In this document: piece by piece, positions 36,212 through 45,884 of the stretch
Layout of the letters: every line of letters starts with the position of its first letter
Position numbering within the stretch: the stretch's first letter is position 1
Assembly: GCA_946557785.1 (NCBI GenBank)
Contig: CAMNTH010000019.1
Location: forward strand, 1-64,000
DNA: 64,000 nucleotides
Source: an uncultured Blautia sp.
GTDB lineage: Bacteria; Bacillota; Clostridia; Lachnospirales; Lachnospiraceae
Reading direction: 5' to 3'
Notes under the pieces: generated by a model
Seen by the model: the letters and a program-made list of their open reading frames with translations, nothing else
Told to the model about the DNA's origin: nothing
Database searches by the model: none
Position numbers and translations under genes: made by a program

Positions 36212-37873
36212 GTGCAGATTCAAAATCCAGTTTTACGAGGTTTTCATCCGGATCCGTCGCTGATCCGGGTAAAGCAGGACTATTATTTGGCGGTATCTAC
36301 ATTTGAGTGGTTTCCGGGAGTCAGAATTTACCATTCTGCAAATCTGGCTGACTGGAAATATTATTGTTCGCCTATAAGTAATATTTCGCAGGCAGATCTA
36401 AGGGGAACCGCGCCATCTGATGGAATATGGGCGCCCTGTCTCAGCTATGATGGCGATTATTTCTACTTGATCTATACGGTTTCTCACGGTTCAAGGGAAT
36501 TCTGGACTATGGATATGGCAAATTATCTGATCCGCACGAAAGACCTTAAAGGTTTCTGGTCAGAGCCGGTTTATTTGAATTCAAGCGGTTTTGATCCGTC
36601 TCTTTTCCATGATGATAATGGCAGAAAATATCTGTTGAATATGGAGTGGGATTACCGGAAACAGAATGGAAAAGGCTCTTTTGCCGGAGTGCTGCTTCAG
36701 GAATATGATTCGGACGCAAAGTGCCTGATAGGAAAACCAAGGTGTATTTTTCGGGGGAGCGAGATTGGCCTGACCGAAGGACCGCATTTGTATAAGCGGG
36801 ATGGGTTTTATTATCTGGTATGTGCGGAAGGCGGAACCGGCTGGTTTCATGCGGTGACTGCAGCAAGGAGCAGAAATCTGGAAGGTCCCTATGAAATTTG
36901 CCCGGAAAATCCAATTCTTACTTCCTGGAAAGGAAGTTTTGATGAGGAGCAAAGCCGGAAGGAACTTTTGAAGTATAGGTTTGATGAGGATCTGCTTCAA
37001 AAAGCCGGACATGCCAGTTTTGTGGAAACAGAGGATAACAGATGGTATATGGCACATTTATGTGCGCGTCCCATCTATGGAAAACCGTGCTGCCCTATGG
37101 GAAGAGAGACGGCAATTTTGGAACTGGAATGGAAAGAGGGATGGCCTGTTTTAAAAGGCGGCGGACGGATAGCAGAGAAGCTTGTGTCGATCCCGGATGT
37201 GCCGGATAGAGATGCCTTTGCCGGAGAACATAAGATATACTATTTCCGGGACGAAGACTTTTTAGAGGATTTTCAGACACTGCGGATTCCCTATGAGCAG
37301 ACCGGGATGAGCATTTACCATCGGGAAGGATATTTGCGCATTTACGGTCAGGAGTCTATTTTTTCCAGGTATTATCAGGCGCTGATTGCCAGAAGGCAAA
37401 CAGAACTTTGCTTCCGGGCGGAGGTCTGCTTTGAGTTTCATCCAGAGTCTTACCAGCATTGTGCAGGTCTTTGCTACCGCTATGATGAAAAGAATCAATT
37501 GTATGCCTTTGTTACATACGAGGAAAAATGGGAGAGAGAAGCGGCTTGTCTTTGGTCTGTTAAAAAGGGTGCTATAGAGCTTATGTTTATGGCACCTGTA
37601 GATACGGAGGAGCATTGCCTGGAAGTGCAGGTGAAAAATGATAAGGCGAGATTTTTTTATTTGGAGCAGGGATTAAGAAAGCCCATGGGGGAAGCGGTTT
37701 CTATAGAACATATGTCAGATGACCAGGCGAATGGCTTTACAGGCTGTTTTGTTGGAATGTGTGTTCAGGATCTGCGTTCAAGGGAAATATATGCGGATTT
37801 CAGGTCATTTCAGTATGACGGATTTCCGGATTTACAGGAAGGATGGACAGAAAGGGGAATTTATGAACTTTAG
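36212..37873 (+). CDS. GH43 glycosidase (beta-xylosidase/arabinofuranosidase type)
   Basis: 553 residues, cytoplasmic. The five-bladed propeller carries the GH43 catalytic set: Asp14 (GFHPDPS, base), Asp128 (GFDPSLFHDD, pKa modulator) and Glu189 (LTEGPHLY, acid). AVSTFEWFPGVRIYHS is typical of the XynB-like subfamily. A C-terminal beta-sandwich (about 345-550) completes it, as in exo-acting beta-xylosidases. The start is GTG at 36212, with a GAGGAGG ribosome site. The gene overlaps the GH1 start by 11 nt, so translation is coupled. Likely substrate: imported xylo- or arabino-oligosaccharides, inferred from the subfamily. Confidence 0.92.
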   Translation: MQIQNPVLRGFHPDPSLIRVKQDYYLAVSTFEWFPGVRIYHSANLADWKYYCSPISNISQADLRGTAPSDGIWAPCLSYDGDYFYLIYTVSHGSREFWTMDMANYLIRTKDLKGFWSEPVYLNSSGFDPSLFHDDNGRKYLLNMEWDYRKQNGKGSFAGVLLQEYDSDAKCLIGKPRCIFRGSEIGLTEGPHLYKRDGFYYLVCAEGGTGWFHAVTAARSRNLEGPYEICPENPILTSWKGSFDEEQSRKELLKYRFDEDLLQKAGHASFVETEDNRWYMAHLCARPIYGKPCCPMGRETAILELEWKEGWPVLKGGGRIAEKLVSIPDVPDRDAFAGEHKIYYFRDEDFLEDFQTLRIPYEQTGMSIYHREGYLRIYGQESIFSRYYQALIARRQTELCFRAEVCFEFHPESYQHCAGLCYRYDEKNQLYAFVTYEEKWEREAACLWSVKKGAIELMFMAPVDTEEHCLEVQVKNDKARFFYLEQGLRKPMGEAVSIEHMSDDQANGFTGCFVGMCVQDLRSREIYADFRSFQYDGFPDLQEGWTERGIYEL

Positions 37874-39248
37874 AGATGATTTTGTGTGGGGAGCGGCAGC
37901 TGACTCCTATCAGGTGGAAGGTGCACCATATGAGGATGGAAAAGGACTTAGTATATGGGACGTGTTTTGCAGGGAAAAAGGCCGTATTTATGAAGGACAG
38001 AATGGGGATACTGCCTGCGATGCTTATCACCGTTTGGATGAGGATGTTGTGGTCATGAAGGAGATGGGGATTAAGGCATACCGTTTTTCTGTAAGCTGGT
38101 CCAGGATACTGCCTGACGGAACCGGAAAAGTAGAAGAAAAGGGACTGCACTATTATGACAAGCTTGTAGATGCTCTTTTGGAGAATGGAATTGAACCATA
38201 CATGACACTGTATCATTGGGATCTGCCTTATGCGCTGCATCAGAAGGGCGGCTGGCTGAATCCGGAATCTCCGGAATGGTTTTATGAATATGCAAAAGAA
38301 ATCGCAGAGCATTTTTCTGACAGAGTGACCCATTTTTTTACTATTAATGAGATACAGTGTATCGCAGGGCTTGGCTATTATACAGGCGAGCATGCTCCTG
38401 GGCTTAAGATGGGACCATGTGATTTTTTTTCCGTTTGGCATCATGTGCTGAAGGCTCATGGAAGAGGCGTACAGGCTCTTCGGGAATTTTCGCGGCAGCC
38501 GGTACAGGTTGGCATGGCGCCGTGCGGGGCGCTTTATATGCCGGCGACAGACTCACCAGAGGATATTGCAGCTGCAGAAAGAGCCACGTTTTCCCCTGCG
38601 GATGATTCTGTGAATGCCTGTATTTGGGATGCGGCGATGTGCTGTGATCCGGTATATACAGGGCATTATCCAGAGGATGTGCTTGTGCGGTTTGGGCAGT
38701 ATTTCCCTAAGATAACATCGGAGGATATGCGTCTGATTTCACAGCCGTTGGATTTTCATGGGCAGAATGTGTATAATGCAGTTGCCGTAAAAGCAGGTAA
38801 AAACGGAGAACCTGTGCGGGTGAAGCGCTATGATGGTTTCCCATCTACTGCGATTGGATGGCCGGTTACGCCGGAATGTATGTATTGGGCATCGAAGTTC
38901 TTGTATGAACGGTACCATAAACCTGTGTTTATCACAGAGAATGGAATGGCTTCCCATGATTGGGTTTCGACAGACGGGCAGGTTCATGACAGCAGCCGTG
39001 TGGATTTCATGCAAAGGTATCTGGGATGCCTTGCCAAGGCTGTACAGGATGGCACAGACGTGCGCGGGTATTTTGCCTGGTCACTGATGGATAACTTTGA
39101 GTGGGCGCTGGGGTATTCAGCCAGATTCGGCCTGACTTTCCTGGATTATAATACACAGAACCGCATTATAAAGGATTCTGGGAAATATTATAAAAAAGTG
39201 ATTGAATCCAATGGGAGAATATTGAAAGATATCTGCTGGCGAAAATAA
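37863..39248 (+). CDS. GH1 beta-glycosidase
   Basis: About 461 residues of a (beta/alpha)8 barrel. The N-terminal signature FVWGAAADSYQVEGA and nucleophile Glu359 (VFITENGMA) are canonical. The acid/base region reads FFTINEIQ with Glu163 in place; the usual Pro after Glu (NEP) is Ile. Typical activity is hydrolysis of beta-glucosides or beta-galactosides, not 6-phospho sugars by any sign I can read. ATG 37863 lies inside the end of the GH43 gene. The C-terminal GYSARFGL matches the family. It is the last gene of module 1. Confidence 0.92.
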   Translation: MNFRDDFVWGAAADSYQVEGAPYEDGKGLSIWDVFCREKGRIYEGQNGDTACDAYHRLDEDVVVMKEMGIKAYRFSVSWSRILPDGTGKVEEKGLHYYDKLVDALLENGIEPYMTLYHWDLPYALHQKGGWLNPESPEWFYEYAKEIAEHFSDRVTHFFTINEIQCIAGLGYYTGEHAPGLKMGPCDFFSVWHHVLKAHGRGVQALREFSRQPVQVGMAPCGALYMPATDSPEDIAAAERATFSPADDSVNACIWDAAMCCDPVYTGHYPEDVLVRFGQYFPKITSEDMRLISQPLDFHGQNVYNAVAVKAGKNGEPVRVKRYDGFPSTAIGWPVTPECMYWASKFLYERYHKPVFITENGMASHDWVSTDGQVHDSSRVDFMQRYLGCLAKAVQDGTDVRGYFAWSLMDNFEWALGYSARFGLTFLDYNTQNRIIKDSGKYYKKVIESNGRILKDICWRK

Positions 39249-39370
39249 GGAGTCTGGCGGCAGATATACAAATTTTAATACAAATCTGTGTTTTTTTACA
39301 TTGACATTGACGGATATTATATGACACTATAATGTCAGAAAATGAGAGGCATGGGAAAGGAGAAACAACT

Positions 39371-40870
39371 ATGGCAAAGAAGAGAAGCTGCGGCGTGCTG
39401 CTGCCTGTGAGCAGCCTGCCGTCCAGATATGGAATCGGATGTTTTTCAAAAAGTGCATATGAATTTGTAGATGCCCTTAAGGAAGCAGGGCAGAGCTACT
39501 GGCAGATCTTGCCCCTTGGGCCTACCAGCTACGGGGACTCCCCTTATCAATCCTTCTCTACATTTGCAGGGAATCCCTACTTTATCAGCTTGGAAGATTT
39601 GACCCAGGAGGGAGTTCTTACAAAGAGGGAATGCGACAAGGTAGATTTTGGAGGGGATCCTTCCAATGTAGACTATGCGAAAATTTATGAGGGCAGAACC
39701 AGACTTCTTCGGAAAGCTTACGAGCGCAGCAACATTGCAGAGAACCCGGCATTCCGGAAATTTAAGGAGGAGCAGGGCTGGTGGCTTTCGGATTATGCCC
39801 TTTTTATGGCTGTAAAGGCTCGCTTTGGCGGCGCCGCCTGGAGCGAGTGGGCTGAAGACATCCGCCTTAGGTGGCAGAATGCCCTGGATTATTACAGGGA
39901 AGAATTATATTTTGATATTGAATTTTATGAATATGTGCAGTTCAAATTTTACGAGCAGTGGTCAAAGCTGAAAGCATATGCAAATGAGAGGGGAATTCGC
40001 ATTATCGGTGATATTCCTATTTATGTGGCAATGGACAGTGCTGATACCTGGGCGAATCCGTGGCTCTTTAAGCTGGACGAGAAAAATCAGCCTATACAGG
40101 TGGCTGGCTGTCCTCCGGATGGATTTTCCGCTACAGGTCAGCTTTGGGGAAATCCTCTGTACAATTGGGAAGTGCACAGAAACTCCGACTTTGACTGGTG
40201 GACAAAACGAATCGCACACTGCTTTACCATGTATGACGTGGTGCGTATTGACCATTTCAGGGGATTTGACGAATATTATGCTATTCCTTTTGGGGATGAG
40301 ACAGCAGAAAACGGTTGGTGGGAAAAAGGGCCGGGGATGGATCTTTTCAGGGCTATTCGCCGCCACCTTGGTGAAAAGGATATTATTGCAGAGGATCTGG
40401 GATATATGACAGATACGGTGAAGCGCCTTGTAGAGGAAAGCGGATATCCGAATATGAAGGTGATCGAATTTGCCTTTGACGAGCGTGATACTGGAAATGC
40501 AAGTGATTATTTGCCTCATAATTATCCGCGTAACTGTGTGGTTTATACAGGAACTCATGATAATGAAACACTGGCTTCCTGGTTTAAGGATATTACGGCT
40601 GATGAGCGGAAAATGGTGCGGGCGTATGTGAATAACCCAAAAGGAACGGAAGAAGAGGTATGCTGGGATATTATCTGCATGGCAATGCGCAGCGTAGCAG
40701 ATCTGTGCATTATTCCTATGCAGGACTATCTTGGGTTGGATGATTCCGCCCGGATGAACCAGCCTTCTACTTTGGGAAAAAACTGGAAGTGGCGTCTCAA
40801 GAGAGGTCAATTTTCCAAGAAACTCCGCAAAGAGATGGCAGCCCTTGCTCTTCGATACGGAAGAATGTAA
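39371..40870 (+). CDS. malQ: 4-alpha-glucanotransferase (amylomaltase)
   Basis: About 499 residues, GH77. It begins GVLLPVSSLPSRYGIGCFS; the catalytic set appears in DVVRIDHFRGFDEYYAIP (nucleophile Asp), IIAEDLGYMT (acid/base Glu) and YTGTHDNETLASW. It moves glucan segments between maltodextrins and releases glucose, serving starch or glycogen use. ATG 39371 has a GGAAAGGAG ribosome site. A TATAAT at 39328-39333 with nearby TTGACA suggests its own promoter, though the spacings to TTGACA (21) and TTGACG (15) are not ideal. It separates the two sugar modules and has no maltose transporter next to it. Confidence 0.95.
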   Translation: MAKKRSCGVLLPVSSLPSRYGIGCFSKSAYEFVDALKEAGQSYWQILPLGPTSYGDSPYQSFSTFAGNPYFISLEDLTQEGVLTKRECDKVDFGGDPSNVDYAKIYEGRTRLLRKAYERSNIAENPAFRKFKEEQGWWLSDYALFMAVKARFGGAAWSEWAEDIRLRWQNALDYYREELYFDIEFYEYVQFKFYEQWSKLKAYANERGIRIIGDIPIYVAMDSADTWANPWLFKLDEKNQPIQVAGCPPDGFSATGQLWGNPLYNWEVHRNSDFDWWTKRIAHCFTMYDVVRIDHFRGFDEYYAIPFGDETAENGWWEKGPGMDLFRAIRRHLGEKDIIAEDLGYMTDTVKRLVEESGYPNMKVIEFAFDERDTGNASDYLPHNYPRNCVVYTGTHDNETLASWFKDITADERKMVRAYVNNPKGTEEEVCWDIICMAMRSVADLCIIPMQDYLGLDDSARMNQPSTLGKNWKWRLKRGQFSKKLRKEMAALALRYGRM

Positions 40871-40910
40871 TAGAAAAATAATTAAGAAGTTGTGGATCTT
40901 GGAATATAAA

Positions 40911-40955
40911 AGCAGCGGAATGATCATGGATTAGATGGTTGTTCCGCTGTTTTTA
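40911..40955 (+). terminator. Terminator after malQ
   Basis: CAGCGGAA at 40913-40920 pairs with TTCCGCTG at 40942-40949 and is followed by five T. It is in the 341-nt gap 40871-41211, which otherwise holds AT-rich promoter sequence and operator-like repeats for the next operon. Confidence 0.75.
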
Positions 40956-41109
40956 TACAAAGCCTGCTTTTTTACTATGCGTTTATAAAATGTTTATATG
41001 AAAATTAAACTTTTAAATATTATTAAACTCTTGCGTGGAGAAAATATGGAAAAAGTACATAAAAAGTGAAAACTACTCCTGTGTAAAATGTGGAAACTGC
41101 AAAAAATGC

Positions 41110-41138
41110 TTGAAAAGAAGATAATCATATGTTATTGT
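41110..41138 (+). promoter_or_regulatory. Candidate promoter of the module 2 transport operon
   Basis: TTGAAA at 41110-41115 and TATTGT at 41133-41138 with a 17-nt spacer. The -10 box is weak, which suits a regulated promoter. Operator-like repeats follow at 41158-41188. Confidence 0.4.
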
Positions 41139-41157
41139 AAATTCAACAAAAACAACG

Positions 41158-41188
41158 GATTTAAACAAAAAGATTAAAAGTTTAAATC
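41158..41188. promoter_or_regulatory. Candidate operator pair for the module 2 LacI regulator
   Basis: GATTTAAAC at 41158-41166 and its exact reverse complement GTTTAAATC at 41180-41188, downstream of the predicted promoter. Similar TTTAAAC/TTAAAC sequences occur at about 41005-41030. The same core AGTTTAAACT occurs at 45946-45955 before the module 2 LacI gene, which supports one regulator acting at both places. Confidence 0.5.
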
Positions 41189-41211
41189 AAAATTTTAGAG
41201 GAGGACGAACA

Positions 41212-42450
41212 ATGATGTTTAAAAAGTTAATTGCAGCAGCCCTGACTGGAACAATGGTACTTGGTACAGCAGCGACCGTAAGTGCAGCAACAGAGGTAAC
41301 CTTCTGGACTTTGAACACACGGCAGGAAGCAGTAGAACCTATTGTAGAGGCATTTAATGAAGCCAATGAGGATATTAAGGTAACGGCAGCTTTTTATGAT
41401 ACGGACGGAATCAAAGATGCCTGCAAGGTGGCTGCATCTTCTGACAGCCTTCCTCATATGTGGTTTAACTGGGGCGGGAGTCTTGGACAGTTCTATGTAG
41501 ATAACGGAAAGACCTACGATCTGACAGATTATGCAAATGAAAACGGATGGCATGAGACATACAGCGCAGGTGCTTTGAATCTTTGTACTTTAGGCGGACA
41601 GCTTTGTGGATATCCTACCAGCTACAATGTGCTGGGAGTTTACTATAACAAACGGATTTTTGAGGAATGCGGAATAGAGATTCCAACAAGCTTTGAAGAA
41701 TTTGAAGCTGCATGTGCTGCTTTAAAGGAAAACGGATATGTGCCTATGGCAGCCGCAGGTCTGAATGGATGGCATGTAATGAGATGGGTGGAGCTTCTGG
41801 TAGAACATTATGCAGGTACAGAACTTCATGACAAGATGAACAGCTTTGAAGAAAGCTGGAACAATGAAGCTGTGGTACAGGCCCTTGCAAAATATAAAGA
41901 GTGGGTAGATGCAGGCTACTTCCCGGATGGATTTTTAACTGCAGATCCTAACGATACCATTATGTCTTTCGGTTCCGGTGAATGTGCAATGGATCTTCAA
42001 GGACAGTGGTATGACGGACAGCTTCTCCAGAATGAGCTTGAAGTGTCAAACTACGGTGTATTTGCTTTCCCATCCACAGATTCCAGCAGAATGTCCGCAT
42101 TTGCAGAGATGACCCAGTTTAATAAGAACCTTTCTGAGGAAGAACTGGATGCCTGCGTAAAATTCATGGAATATTATTACTGCGAAGAGAATGTGGCAGA
42201 ATATGGTGCATACTATAACCTGCCGCTTCCAAAGGATGGTGCAAAGGCTCCGGAAGACCAGCTTAACGTAGATGGCATGATTGAAACCTCCAACACAAAC
42301 GGAACCTTTACGATTACAGACCAGGCATTCCCAACAGAAGTTGCAGATGCTCTGTTTAATGCACAGGATGCCATTGCAAATGGAGAAATGACACCTGAAG
42401 AAGGAGCAGCGAATATCCAGACTGCAATTGAAGCTTATCAGGCAAAATGA
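41212..42450 (+). CDS. Family 1 sugar ABC transporter substrate-binding protein (MsmE-like)
   Basis: 412 residues with a signal peptide ending near VSAATEV and no cysteine in it, so not a lipoprotein. The mature part has the family 1 fold: TEVTFWTLNTRQEAVEPIVE, MWFNWGGSLGQFYVD, SYNVLGVYYNKRIFEECGI. It captures an oligosaccharide for the permeases at 42.5-44.3 kb. GAGGAGG at 41198-41204 precedes two nearby ATG codons (41212, 41215), either of which could be used. A strong hairpin follows the stop codon. Confidence 0.92.
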   Translation: MMFKKLIAAALTGTMVLGTAATVSAATEVTFWTLNTRQEAVEPIVEAFNEANEDIKVTAAFYDTDGIKDACKVAASSDSLPHMWFNWGGSLGQFYVDNGKTYDLTDYANENGWHETYSAGALNLCTLGGQLCGYPTSYNVLGVYYNKRIFEECGIEIPTSFEEFEAACAALKENGYVPMAAAGLNGWHVMRWVELLVEHYAGTELHDKMNSFEESWNNEAVVQALAKYKEWVDAGYFPDGFLTADPNDTIMSFGSGECAMDLQGQWYDGQLLQNELEVSNYGVFAFPSTDSSRMSAFAEMTQFNKNLSEEELDACVKFMEYYYCEENVAEYGAYYNLPLPKDGAKAPEDQLNVDGMIETSNTNGTFTITDQAFPTEVADALFNAQDAIANGEMTPEEGAANIQTAIEAYQAK

Positions 42451-42490
42451 GCAGAAGGATCAGATATTAAAGGGATTTAAGTACTTGGAG

Positions 42491-42516
42491 GGCAGGCCGG
42501 CAGTTGCCGGCCTGCC
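42491..42516 (+). terminator. Intercistronic hairpin after the module 2 binding-protein gene
   Basis: GGCAGGCCGGC and GCCGGCCTGCC form a perfect 11-bp GC-rich stem with loop AGTT, followed by TGTTTCT. It is likely a partial terminator or stability element that keeps the binding protein more abundant than the permeases. Confidence 0.75.
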
Positions 42517-42546
42517 TGTTTCTAAAAAAGAGGAGGGCAAAGCAGA

Positions 42547-43419
42547 ATGAAAAAAGGGAAGAAATCTAATTTTGGCGCTTATGCGTTTTTAATTCCGGCG
42601 GCAGTGATCTATCTTTCCGTAATTGTGGTTCCGGTCTTTTATTCTCTGTTTATTAGTTTGTTTAAATGGAACGGTGTTTCAGACAGAGAGTTTGTAGGTC
42701 TTGGAAACTATGTGAATTTATTTACAAATGATCCCACATTTCTTATTGCATTGAAAAATAACCTGATTTGGATCGTGCTGACGATTTGCGTAACCATGAC
42801 GGTCTCTCTTGGATTTGCCGTTATCCTAAACAAGCAGTTCCGGGGACGTACTGTATTTCGTGCTTTTTTCTATTTTCCCTGCGTAATTGCCCCAATTGCA
42901 GTGGCTATTATCTGGAGATGGATCTACAATCCGAACATTGGATTTATCAATCAGTTTTTTAAGGCTTTTGGAATCAATTATAAGCAGACCTGGATCTCAG
43001 ACCCGAAAGTTAGCCTTTATGCGATTTTTATTGCAGCACTGTGGCAGGGAATCGGACAGCCTATGATTCTTTTCCTGGCAGGTCTGCAGTCTGTTTCCCC
43101 GGATGTTCTGGAGGCAGCAACCATTGACGGTGCAGGATCGGTGCGGAAGTTTTTCAGCGTTACCTGCCCTTTGATGAAGGAAACCTTTGTTATGGTGATT
43201 GCTACGCTGATTGTTGCGGCAATGAAGGTTTATGATGTTGTTCAGGGTCTTACAGGCGGCGGCCCGAATAATTCTACACAGATGCTGGCAACGTATATGT
43301 ATTCCCAGACCTTCCAGTACAATAATGTGGGAATGGGAACGGCCGTGGCCTGTGTCATGGTACTGATGATGATGGTTGTTATTGTGCCATACATATCCTT
43401 TACAGCAAAAGAAAAGTAG
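42547..43419 (+). CDS. Sugar ABC transporter permease (MsmF type)
   Basis: 290 residues with six membrane helices; the first is YAFLIPAAVIYLSVIVVPVF. The EAA loop is VSPDVLEAATIDGAGSVRKFFSVTCPL near residue 185. It pairs with the following permease and the binding protein at 41.2 kb. AGGAGGGCAAAGCAGA precedes the ATG. No ATPase gene is in the operon. Confidence 0.93.
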   Translation: MKKGKKSNFGAYAFLIPAAVIYLSVIVVPVFYSLFISLFKWNGVSDREFVGLGNYVNLFTNDPTFLIALKNNLIWIVLTICVTMTVSLGFAVILNKQFRGRTVFRAFFYFPCVIAPIAVAIIWRWIYNPNIGFINQFFKAFGINYKQTWISDPKVSLYAIFIAALWQGIGQPMILFLAGLQSVSPDVLEAATIDGAGSVRKFFSVTCPLMKETFVMVIATLIVAAMKVYDVVQGLTGGGPNNSTQMLATYMYSQTFQYNNVGMGTAVACVMVLMMMVVIVPYISFTAKEK

Positions 43420-43431
43420 GAGGTGATGGGG

Positions 43432-44271
43432 ATGAGCGGAAAAAGTAAAAAAATAACGAAAAAAGTTTTATTATATGTGCTTCTGGGAATCCTGGCTCTC
43501 ATTTGGATCATTCCGATCTTTACGCTTGTGGCCACCTCCCTGAAACATAAAAAGGACTTTATGAGCGGACTGAGCTTGTTTCAGCTTCCTGCGGAAATTG
43601 CCTGGGATAATTTTTATAATGCAATTACCAAGGGCCGCCTGATTACCTATATGAAAAACGATTTGATCGTATCCTTTTTGAAAGTGCCTCTTGGAATTTT
43701 TGTGGGTTCTCTTGCTGCATTTTCCATGACCAGACTGAAGATCAAACACAGCACAGGGGTTTTCGTGTTTTTCCTCATTGGCATGATGCTTCCTATGCAG
43801 ACAGCCCTTGTGCCCATTAATATGATCTACAGCAAGCTTGGGCTTTTGAACACTTACTTCGGCCTGTTTTATGTGTATATCGGCTTTGGCCTTTCTTATT
43901 GTATCCTGGTTATGCGGGGATTCATGAAGGGGATTCCGGGGGATATTGATGAGGCTGCATATATTGACGGATGTAATAAATGGCAGCTCTTCTATAAAAT
44001 TATCTTTCCTATTGCAAAACCTGCTGTTGCAACGCTGTTTATTACAGACTTCCTTTCTACCTGGAATGAATACCTTCTTGCAAGCGTGATCATTAATGAC
44101 AATGGGCTGAAAACAGTTCCGGTAGGTATTATGACATTTGTAGGAGAGCATGGAACAGATTATGGATATCTGTGCGCAGGAGTTCTTGTATCCGTGATTC
44201 CTGTTATGATTGTATATCTGGTATTCCAAAGATACTTTGTAGAAGGTATGGCTGGTGCTGTAAAATCCTGA
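43432..44271 (+). CDS. Sugar ABC transporter permease (MsmG type)
   Basis: About 279 residues, six membrane helices, EAA loop IPGDIDEAAYIDGCNKWQLFYKIIFPI near residue 165. ATG 43432 is chosen because AGGAGG at 43418-43423 overlaps the upstream in-frame GTG. It starts 12 nt after the first permease, so the two are coexpressed and form the membrane channel of the module 2 importer. Confidence 0.93.
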   Translation: MSGKSKKITKKVLLYVLLGILALIWIIPIFTLVATSLKHKKDFMSGLSLFQLPAEIAWDNFYNAITKGRLITYMKNDLIVSFLKVPLGIFVGSLAAFSMTRLKIKHSTGVFVFFLIGMMLPMQTALVPINMIYSKLGLLNTYFGLFYVYIGFGLSYCILVMRGFMKGIPGDIDEAAYIDGCNKWQLFYKIIFPIAKPAVATLFITDFLSTWNEYLLASVIINDNGLKTVPVGIMTFVGEHGTDYGYLCAGVLVSVIPVMIVYLVFQRYFVEGMAGAVKS

Positions 44272-44344
44272 TCAATGTACCCAACTGCAAAAAAATATTG
44301 CCGGGAATATCCTGGCTACTATATAAAAAACAAGGAGCTTACAT

Positions 44345-45871
44345 ATGAGTACGTGCAAATATAACAAATCTGTAGAAAAATGGGGTGTCTTTGAAGCAGC
44401 TATGCCTGGAAAATCAGAAGGAAATCCATTTACTGACTACGGGATCTGCGGAAGTTTCCAGAGCAAAAATGAAAGTAAGACTGTGGACGGATTTTATGAT
44501 GGAAATGGTACTTACAGGGTGCGTTTTATGCCGTCCTTTGAAGAGGAATATACTTTTTCTATAAAAGGAAGCTTTTCTGACGAAACTTTTGAGGGCAGCT
44601 TCAGCGTGACGCCACCTGCCTCCAATAATCATGGGCCTGTGAGGGTTTCCCATCAGTATCATCTGGCATATGAAGACGGAAAACCCTATTATTCAATTGG
44701 AACCACCTGCTATGTATGGGAACTGCAGGCAGAAGAGCTGCAGAAAAAAACACTGGAGACACTGGCGGACAGTGCATTTAATAAGATTCGTTTCTGCATT
44801 TTTCCTAAGCATTATGATTATAACCTGAGAGAGCCCATCAGCTATCCTTATGAAGGGACGCCTATGGATAGCTCCGTGCTGACAACAGAGAATTTCCTGG
44901 ACTATGTGGGATGCCCAAAAGGAAATGACTTTGATTATAAACGCTTCCATGTAGAGCATTTTCAGCATATTGACAGGTGTATACAAAAACTGATGGAAAT
45001 GGAGATCCAGGCGGACTTGATCGTGATGCATCCTTATGACCGCTGGGGCTTCAGCGAAATGAGCGCAGAATGTGATGACCTTTACTGGAAGTATTTGATT
45101 GCCAGAACCAGTGCTTTTCGGAATGTATGGTGGTCCCTTGCAAATGAATATGATCTTTTTCCAAAGAAGACTACAGAGGACTGGGAACGTTATGCGTCCA
45201 TCATCTGTGAAAAGGATGTATACGGACATCTTCGTTCCATTCATAACTGCAGGCCGTTTTATGATCATTCCAGGCCCTGGGTAACACACTGCAGCATTCA
45301 GCGTCAGGATCTGTATAAAAGCGCAGAGCTTGTAAATGAATGGAGAGAACGCTACAAAAAGCCGGTGATCCTGGATGAGATTGCTTATGAAGGAAATATC
45401 CAGCATGGCTGGGGGAATATCAGCGGCCAGGAGATGACCAGAAGATTCTGGGAAGCTTACTGCCGGGGCGGATATCCTGGACATGGAGAAACCTTCTTGA
45501 ATAAAGACAATATCCTTTGGTGGTCCCACGGCGGTGAACTCCATGGGGAAAGCCCGGAACGCTTTAAGTTTTTGAAACAGTTTATGGACGAGACTCCTGC
45601 GCCTGGCCTGCGCCCTATGGAAGGTCAGTGGGATGAGGTTGCAGCTACAGTGGATGAATTTCCGGCGAGCCGCAAATACTATATGTTTTATTATAGCTTT
45701 ATGCGTCCGTCATTCAGGGAATATTATTTTGACGATGATACGGAGTATGAAGTAGAGGTGATTGATACCTGGAATATGACTGTTGAAAACAAAGGGAAAT
45801 TTAAAGGAAAGTTTAAAATAGAACTGCCGGGTCGGGAATATATGGCTGTAAGAATCCGGGGAGAAGAATAG
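44345..45871 (+). CDS. Putative glycosidase with DUF5060, DUF4038 (apiosidase-like) and DUF5605 regions
   Basis: 508 residues, no signal peptide. An N-terminal beta-sandwich (about 5-85: VEKWGVFEAAMPG, YRVRFMPSFEEEYTFSI) matches DUF5060. A TIM barrel follows (about 105-430) with YYSIGTTCYVWE, VMHPYDRWGF, WWSLANEYDLF and PVILDEIAYEGN. The Glu in LANEYD and the Glu in LDEIAYEG are positioned like the acid/base and nucleophile of clan A glycosidases. A small C-terminal sandwich ends it. Related proteins act on plant-derived glycans, but the activity of this one is not known to me. It follows the module 2 importer by 73 nt and probably cleaves the imported sugar in the cytoplasm. Confidence 0.82.
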   Translation: MSTCKYNKSVEKWGVFEAAMPGKSEGNPFTDYGICGSFQSKNESKTVDGFYDGNGTYRVRFMPSFEEEYTFSIKGSFSDETFEGSFSVTPPASNNHGPVRVSHQYHLAYEDGKPYYSIGTTCYVWELQAEELQKKTLETLADSAFNKIRFCIFPKHYDYNLREPISYPYEGTPMDSSVLTTENFLDYVGCPKGNDFDYKRFHVEHFQHIDRCIQKLMEMEIQADLIVMHPYDRWGFSEMSAECDDLYWKYLIARTSAFRNVWWSLANEYDLFPKKTTEDWERYASIICEKDVYGHLRSIHNCRPFYDHSRPWVTHCSIQRQDLYKSAELVNEWRERYKKPVILDEIAYEGNIQHGWGNISGQEMTRRFWEAYCRGGYPGHGETFLNKDNILWWSHGGELHGESPERFKFLKQFMDETPAPGLRPMEGQWDEVAATVDEFPASRKYYMFYYSFMRPSFREYYFDDDTEYEVEVIDTWNMTVENKGKFKGKFKIELPGREYMAVRIRGEE

Positions 45872-45884
45872 GGATCAAGTATGG

